This document shows, in pieces, positions 6,963 through 8,273 of a DNA stretch of 8,273 nucleotides (positions are counted from its first letter, which is position 1; the number at the start of each line of letters is the position of its first letter). The notes beneath the pieces were generated by a model. The model did not search any database and had not been told where the DNA came from. It was given only the letters and a program-made list of their open reading frames with translations. A program made the position numbers and the translations under genes. The DNA lies in assembly GCA_945903885.1 (NCBI GenBank), contig CAMDPB010000040.1, positions 1 to 8,273 of the forward strand. The letters run 5' to 3'. The stretch is from Candidatus Finniella inopinata (lineage in GTDB: Bacteria > Pseudomonadota > Alphaproteobacteria > Paracaedibacterales > CAITNM01).

Positions 6963-7310
6963 ATGATCACAACAGCTTCTGGGCTTAAATACGAAGATGT
7001 AACAGAGGGCACTGGTAACTCACCAAAGGCCGGACAAATTATATTTGTGCATTACACAGGTACTCTTGAAGATGGTCAAAAATTTGACAGCTCCGTTGAT
7101 CGCGGTGAACCACTACAATATACCCACGGTGTTGGCATGGTTATTCAGGGATGGGAAGAAGGTTTAGCTACCATGAAGCCAGGTGGCAAACGCCGTTTGC
7201 ATATTCCATCAGAATTAGGATATGGAGATCGTGGTGCAGGCAGACTTATTCCAGCAAATGCAAATTTAATTTTTGATGTGGAATTACTTGAAGTCATTGA
7301 TGCCGAGTAG
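6963..7310 (+). CDS. FKBP-type peptidyl-prolyl cis-trans isomerase
   Basis: This is a single-domain, 115-residue FKBP isomerase that speeds proline cis-trans isomerisation during folding. It has no signal peptide, so it should act in the cytosol. Alignment by eye to human FKBP12 is nearly gap-free with an offset of 5. The ligand-pocket residues are kept: Tyr31, Phe41, Asp42, Val60, Ile61, Trp64, Tyr87, Ile96 and Phe104. The motifs VHYTGTLEDGQKFDSS, VIQGWEEGL and LIFDVELLEV are typical. The short FKBP12-like form differs from the longer FkpA/Mip proteins with dimerisation domains and from SlyD, as it has no flap insert or metal-binding tail. The ATG has AAAGG about 7 bases upstream. It lies 38 bases after the Lon-family protease on the same strand, so co-transcription is likely. 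A strong hairpin at 7321-7351 follows the stop. Confidence 0.96.
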   Translation: MITTASGLKYEDVTEGTGNSPKAGQIIFVHYTGTLEDGQKFDSSVDRGEPLQYTHGVGMVIQGWEEGLATMKPGGKRRLHIPSELGYGDRGAGRLIPANANLIFDVELLEVIDAE

Positions 7311-7320
7311 AAATAACTTT

Positions 7321-7351
7321 GTGCCGGCTCATGTAATACTGAGTCCGGCAC
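7321..7351 (+). terminator. Strong GC-rich hairpin after the FKBP gene, probable transcript end
   Basis: GTGCCGGCTCA (7321-7331) pairs with TGAG (7340-7343) and, after a single bulged T, with CCGGCAC (7345-7351). This gives an 11-bp stem around the loop TGTAATAC, starting 11 bases after the stop codon. No T-run follows on either strand, so it is not a canonical intrinsic terminator. It may act as a 3' end stabiliser or as a T-less terminator. Confidence 0.5.
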
Positions 7352-7384
7352 CTCACATAAACCCGAATGTCTTATATTTTAGGG

Positions 7385-7413
7385 TCGACACGTAACCTAA
7401 TTTAGGCTAAAAG
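7385..7413 (+). promoter_or_regulatory. Putative promoter of tRNA-Lys
   Basis: TCGACA (7385-7390, one mismatch to TTGACA) is followed after 17 bases by TAAAAG (7408-7413, four of six to TATAAT). The predicted start near 7420 is about 5 bases before the mature tRNA 5' end. TATAGC at 7414-7419 is an alternative -10 box but would leave an overly long spacer. Confidence 0.4.
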
Positions 7414-7424
7414 TATAGCCAAGC

Positions 7425-7500
<76 letters not shown>

Positions 7501-7679
7501 CTCCCACAAACAGTTTCAGAGATTTTTAGTTTTAGCTCAATAATCTTGGTGCTACTTTTAATAATAAAAAGTGCTTAACGGCTCTAATATTTTGCTGTTC
7601 GTATGATAAAAAAAGTGCTACATACTCAAGTCATCTGTCGAGTTTTTTAGTAAAATTATCATAATACTTTAATTAATGT
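7501..7679. other. Non-coding gap after tRNA-Lys
   Basis: No gene is seen here. A short stem (ACTTTT near 7552-7557 with AAAAGT near 7567-7573) and a weak hairpin ACTC (7624-7627)/GAGT (7640-7643) followed by a run of six T (7643-7648) could help end the tRNA transcript. Both stems are poor. The heptamer GTGCTAC occurs twice (about 7548 and 7615). There is no second copy of the tRNA 3' end that would mark an integrated element. Confidence 0.3.
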
Positions 7680-8012
7680 TTGATTAAAAAATACCTTGAT
7701 CGAAATAATTTACCAGATCAATTTAGTCGCATCCCTGTAGCGGCAGGAATTGTTATGGCAACGAAATTAATTAGAGGAGGGCAAGATCTTGATATTTTGA
7801 ATCATTTTTGGAAAAAAGACGAAGCATATCATCTTTTTTCAGGTAATCTCTATGAAACGAGAAGAGATAATTTTAATGCGCTTACAGGTAGATATATGGC
7901 TCCTTATGGCTTAAGTGACGATGCATCGTTGGCTAATCTTCTTAAAGTGCATGAGGAAGAAATTTTTGGTTGTAATGATTATGAAAGTGCTTTTGAATCC
8001 CTATTTATATAA
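7680..8012 (+). CDS. Hypothetical protein or gene fragment, 110 codons
   Basis: This is an open frame I do not recognise. It reads as a plausible soluble, mixed-charge protein with phrases such as SRIPVAAGIVMATKLIRGG (16-34), FWKKDEAYHLFSGNLYETRR (43-62) and an acidic C-terminal half (HEEEIFGCNDYESAFESLF). No signal peptide, membrane helix or known motif is evident. The only early start is TTG at 7680, with no ribosome site, and an in-frame TAA lies six bases upstream. The first in-frame ATG is codon 26. Four of its six Arg codons are AGA, while the nearby protease gene uses mostly CGN, hinting at a different origin. It meets the helicase gene tail to tail with an 8-base overlap at 8005-8012. 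It may be an internal fragment of a larger gene left by rearrangement. Confidence 0.45.
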   Translation: MIKKYLDRNNLPDQFSRIPVAAGIVMATKLIRGGQDLDILNHFWKKDEAYHLFSGNLYETRRDNFNALTGRYMAPYGLSDDASLANLLKVHEEEIFGCNDYESAFESLFI

Positions 8013-8273
8013 TGGCGATAACATTCTCTTTAACAGCTTCACTAACACACCAATACCAAGAATTAGGGCTGGGATCATGAGGCAAGCCAGCAAGAATTAG
8101 GTGCTCTTTTGTGCGGGTTAAAGCCACATAGAAAAGCCTGTTGTGCTCAAATTCCAAGGCTTGTTTATGGTGATCCTTCAACGCTGAGGTTAGGATTGTA
8201 TCTGCTGCCATGGGTGGTTTCAAAAACCAAAACTGAGCAACTGGGTCGTATAATACGATATCTTGCTTCATAT
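8005..8273 (-). CDS. addA: AddA-type UvrD-family helicase, C-terminal part, apparently truncated
   Basis: The gene enters from the right edge, so only its last 88 or so codons are visible. The stretch EFEHNRLFYVALTRTKEHLI at about residues 40-59 of the visible part is motif VI of superfamily 1A (UvrD/RecB/AddA) helicases (consensus E.RRLLYVALTRA), with the motif VI Arg at TRT. The preceding FWFLKPPMAAD and following NSWYWCVSEAV resemble the same region of alphaproteobacterial AddA, the helicase-nuclease subunit for double-strand break repair. AddA normally continues for well over 100 residues into a PD-(D/E)XK nuclease domain, but here TAA at 8005-8007 stops the frame about 38 codons after the Arg of motif VI. 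No continuation appears in the other minus-strand frames just beyond. It is either a short, nuclease-less variant or a broken gene. The ATG at 8269-8271 is probably internal. Confidence 0.7.
   Translation of the reverse strand, partial: MKQDIVLYDPVAQFWFLKPPMAADTILTSALKDHHKQALEFEHNRLFYVALTRTKEHLILAGLPHDPSPNSWYWCVSEAVKENVIAII

Noticed and set aside
7145..7351. Minus-strand frame within the FKBP gene
   Set aside because: It is antisense to a clear FKBP domain and uses the hairpin region as its start. No independent support.
7915..8100. 61-codon plus-strand frame crossing the convergent junction
   Set aside because: It overlaps both the 110-codon frame and the helicase coding strand, with no ribosome site and a random-looking composition.

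Overview
The window is AT-rich bacterial DNA. It most likely comes from an alphaproteobacterium, and plausibly from one of the low-GC, host-associated lineages such as the Holosporales. This rests on protein family resemblance only: an EnvZ/OmpR-type two-component pair of alphaproteobacterial style, a phasin, a BolA protein, an AddA-type helicase end, and a ProP-like (metabolite:H+ symporter) MFS transporter of a kind common in intracellular bacteria. The taxon is an inference.

Left part (1-3931 and on to about 4454), all on the minus strand. The window opens inside an MFS transporter whose 3' end lies outside. Its start at 704 has a good ribosome site and a recognisable sigma70-type promoter. 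Positions 705-1050 hold only that promoter and possible gene debris. Next comes a phasin gene. To its right, and transcribed toward it, is a compact four-gene cluster read in the order UPF0114/YqhA-like membrane protein, BolA, OmpR-type response regulator and EnvZ-type sensor kinase. Each junction in the cluster overlaps (17, 4 and 16 bases), so the four genes are very probably one translationally coupled operon. Its likely theme is envelope or stress sensing joined to BolA-type redox/iron or morphology control. That functional link is inferred from gene order.

Right part (4543-7500), on the plus strand. A large Lon-family (LonB/YcbZ-like) AAA+ protease diverges from the UPF0114 operon. It is followed after 38 bases by a small cytosolic FKBP-type peptidyl-prolyl isomerase, making a protein quality-control pair. 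A strong hairpin lies after the isomerase. An intact tRNA-Lys(CTT) gene with its own promoter and encoded CCA follows.

Far right (7501-8273). This part looks rearranged. A 110-codon reading frame of unknown function lacks a conventional start codon and ribosome site. It meets, tail to tail with an 8-base overlap, the 3' end of an AddA-type helicase that stops about 38 codons after helicase motif VI, before any nuclease domain. The pair suggests a rearrangement breakpoint close to 8000. No CRISPR array, intact insertion sequence, rRNA or obvious phage gene is visible. Nothing here is clearly a new defence or mobile system. The most distinctive items are the YqhA-BolA-two-component operon and the truncated junction at the right edge.
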